Positions 61,958 to 64,000 of a stretch of DNA of 64,000 nt are shown piece by piece; position 1 is the first letter of the stretch; each line of letters starts with the position of its first letter. The notes under the pieces are model-generated. The model saw only the letters and a list, made by a program, of their open reading frames with translations. It was not told the DNA's origin and did no database searches. A program made the position numbers and the translations under genes. The stretch comes from Cytophagaceae bacterium (lineage in GTDB: Bacteria; Bacteroidota; Bacteroidia; Cytophagales; Spirosomataceae). The stretch lies in NCBI GenBank assembly GCA_005791165.1, contig SXXW01000024.1:1-64000 (forward strand). The letters run 5' to 3'.

Positions 61958-61980
61958 TTTAGGTAATAGGTAATAGAAAA
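61958..61980 (+). repeat. TAGGTAATAGG-type intergenic repeat, copy 4
   Basis: TTTAGGTAATAGGTAATAG immediately after the rnr stop codon, the cleanest copy of the unit seen at 43522, 45247 and 46321. Confidence 0.7.
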
Positions 61981-61996
61981 ATTATATGCTTATTTG

Positions 61997-62040
61997 GGAT
62001 TCAATTCCAAAAATATTATGTAATTTTAGGAATTGAATCC
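61997..62040 (+). promoter_or_regulatory. Perfect 12-bp inverted repeat before the DUF4143 gene
   Basis: GGATTCAATTCC (61997-62008) and its exact reverse complement GGAATTGAATCC (62029-62040) flank a 20-base AT-rich spacer. The right arm ends 6 bases before the ATG at 62047. It could be a repressor operator or an RNA hairpin that masks the start. There is no T-tract, so it is not a plain terminator. Confidence 0.6.
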
Positions 62041-62043
62041 TAA

Positions 62044-63183
<1,140 letters not shown>

Positions 63184-63213
63184 TAGGTAAAACTGCCTTG
63201 TCTTGAAAAAAGC

Positions 63214-63243
63214 AAAAAGCATGACCTAATGGTCGGGCTTTTC
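63214..63243. terminator. Bidirectional hairpin terminator
   Basis: AAAAGC-AT-GACC (63215-63226) pairs with GGTC-GG-GCTTTT (63231-63242) around a TAAT loop, with one mismatch and one wobble. On the minus strand the hairpin is followed by a T-rich run, so it suits termination of the aldo/keto reductase gene. It lies between convergent stops. Confidence 0.6.
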
Positions 63244-63273
63244 CATTTAATTCCTTGATTATAACCCTTGAAA

Positions 63274-64000
63274 TTAGTCTTGAACAAGTGGTCCAGGTCG
63301 AGAGGTTTGATATAAGTCGTACCAGTCTTGATGTTCCAGGTCGATATTAAATGAATTCACAATATTGCGAATGCGCGATTCCTCCAACGTTCCGATTAAA
63401 GGAAGGGCACCTAATTTAACGACCCAGGCAACCGCAATAGACTCGATGTTGCTATTGTATTTAGCCGCCATTTCCACTAATTTTTTACGTACTCGAAGTG
63501 CGATTTCATCCGTACCTTGTTCGATACGACCTCCAGCCAAAGGAGACACAGCCAATGGCCGCATGTATTTTTGCTTGATGTAATCCAAAGCGCCATTATC
63601 CAAAGCAGTGGTTTGCAATAAATTTAAATCGATGTGATTGGAAACCACTGGGATATTTAAATAGGAAACCAGTAGTTGATGTTGGTATACCGAAAAATTA
63701 GACACTCCAATATTTTTTACTTTCCCCGAACTTTTCAGTTTTTCTAATGCTAAGGCCGTTGATTCCAAGTCCGACAAAGGATCCAATTGGTCCAATAAAA
63801 ACACATCTAAATAATCTGTTTTTAAATTTCGCAATGAATTCTCTACAGATTTTAAAATATGGTTAGCGGATGTGTTGACATGTTTAACACGGATATCGGG
63901 TCTTGCCGCATTGGGTAAACAAATCCCACATTTAGAAAACAAGATAATTTCTGAACGTCGCACAGATCCAGATGAAATGAGTTCGCCAAACGTCTTTTCA
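63274..64000 (-). CDS. Aldo/keto reductase, C-terminal part (cut by right edge)
   Basis: The reading frame continues past the right edge. The visible 242 codons include FSKCGICLPN (near the substrate-lysine strand), YLDVFLLDQLDPLSDLE with the characteristic Asp-Val-x-x-x-Asp, VKNIGVSNFSVYQHQLLVS, and a C-terminal NADP-site run (LPLIGTLEESRI). These match YdhF-like aldo/keto reductases. The gene probably begins a further 60 to 70 codons upstream, outside the window. A GTG near 63963 is internal, not the real start. Confidence 0.87.
   Translation of the reverse strand, partial: EKTFGELISSGSVRRSEIILFSKCGICLPNAARPDIRVKHVNTSANHILKSVENSLRNLKTDYLDVFLLDQLDPLSDLESTALALEKLKSSGKVKNIGVSNFSVYQHQLLVSYLNIPVVSNHIDLNLLQTTALDNGALDYIKQKYMRPLAVSPLAGGRIEQGTDEIALRVRKKLVEMAAKYNSNIESIAVAWVVKLGALPLIGTLEESRIRNIVNSFNIDLEHQDWYDLYQTSRPGPLVQD

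Overview
The window comes from a Bacteroidota genome, probably Cytophagales-like. The evidence is low GC, -7 boxes of the form TAnnTTTG instead of sigma70 boxes, and neighbours typical of the phylum (DUF4143 ATPase, AbiEii-type module, ComB next to GcvT). I cannot name the species. Almost everything left of about 42.6 kb is on the minus strand and builds a surface glycan; the right third is mainly housekeeping. No tRNA, rRNA, CRISPR array or insertion sequence was seen, and no gene-free stretch exceeds 300 bases.

Region 1 (about 36.6 kb down to the left edge, minus strand, very AT-rich) is one long run of about 33 closely packed genes. It opens with a winged-helix/nucleotidyltransferase regulator and a PglK/MsbA-like ABC flippase. 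Sugar-building enzymes follow: two SIS heptose-phosphate isomerases, a GHMP heptose kinase, a nucleotidyltransferase-kinase fusion in reversed HldE order, two sugar-1-phosphate nucleotidylyltransferases, many SDR epimerases/reductases, an RmlC-like epimerase, a C-methyltransferase, an MDR dehydrogenase, several methyltransferases and a dioxygenase-like protein. Three thiamine-diphosphate enzymes (one acetolactate-synthase-like, two E1 alpha/beta pairs without E2/E3) suggest branched-chain or acyl-modified sugars. The left end holds duplicated glycosyltransferases and a UDP-L-FucNAc module (CapE, a CapF with a degraded reductase domain, and a WecB-type 2-epimerase cut by the edge), with WbuC further upstream.

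Region 2 (42.6 to 36.8 kb, minus strand) is a tight seven-gene operon: a GtrA-like/ribulose-phosphate 3-epimerase fusion, a nucleotidyltransferase/histidine-phosphatase fusion, a 2H phosphoesterase, an NTP transferase, a DPM1/GtrB-like glycosyltransferase, a GDPD-like protein and an AraD-like 4-epimerase. I read it as a possible pentulose/pentose-phosphate decoration system linked to a polyprenyl carrier. It is my best candidate for an undescribed system.

Region 3 (42.8 to 45.2 kb, plus) has lptB, a Cys/Met-metabolism PLP enzyme and a small initiating sugar-phosphate transferase. Two toxin-antitoxin-like modules (45.3 to 47.0 kb, minus) follow, then recJ.

Region 4 (49.0 to 55.5 kb, plus) is a second glycan-decoration operon: two CDP-sugar-epimerase-like SDRs, a DPM1-like glycosyltransferase, two tandem paralogous GT-C-like membrane proteins and a DoxX-like protein. 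It is followed by thrC, comB, gcvT and an M28 peptidase (minus), then rnr and a DUF4143 ATPase (plus), and a truncated aldo/keto reductase (minus) at the right edge. A short TAGGTAATAGG-type repeat recurs in several intergenic gaps of the right half.
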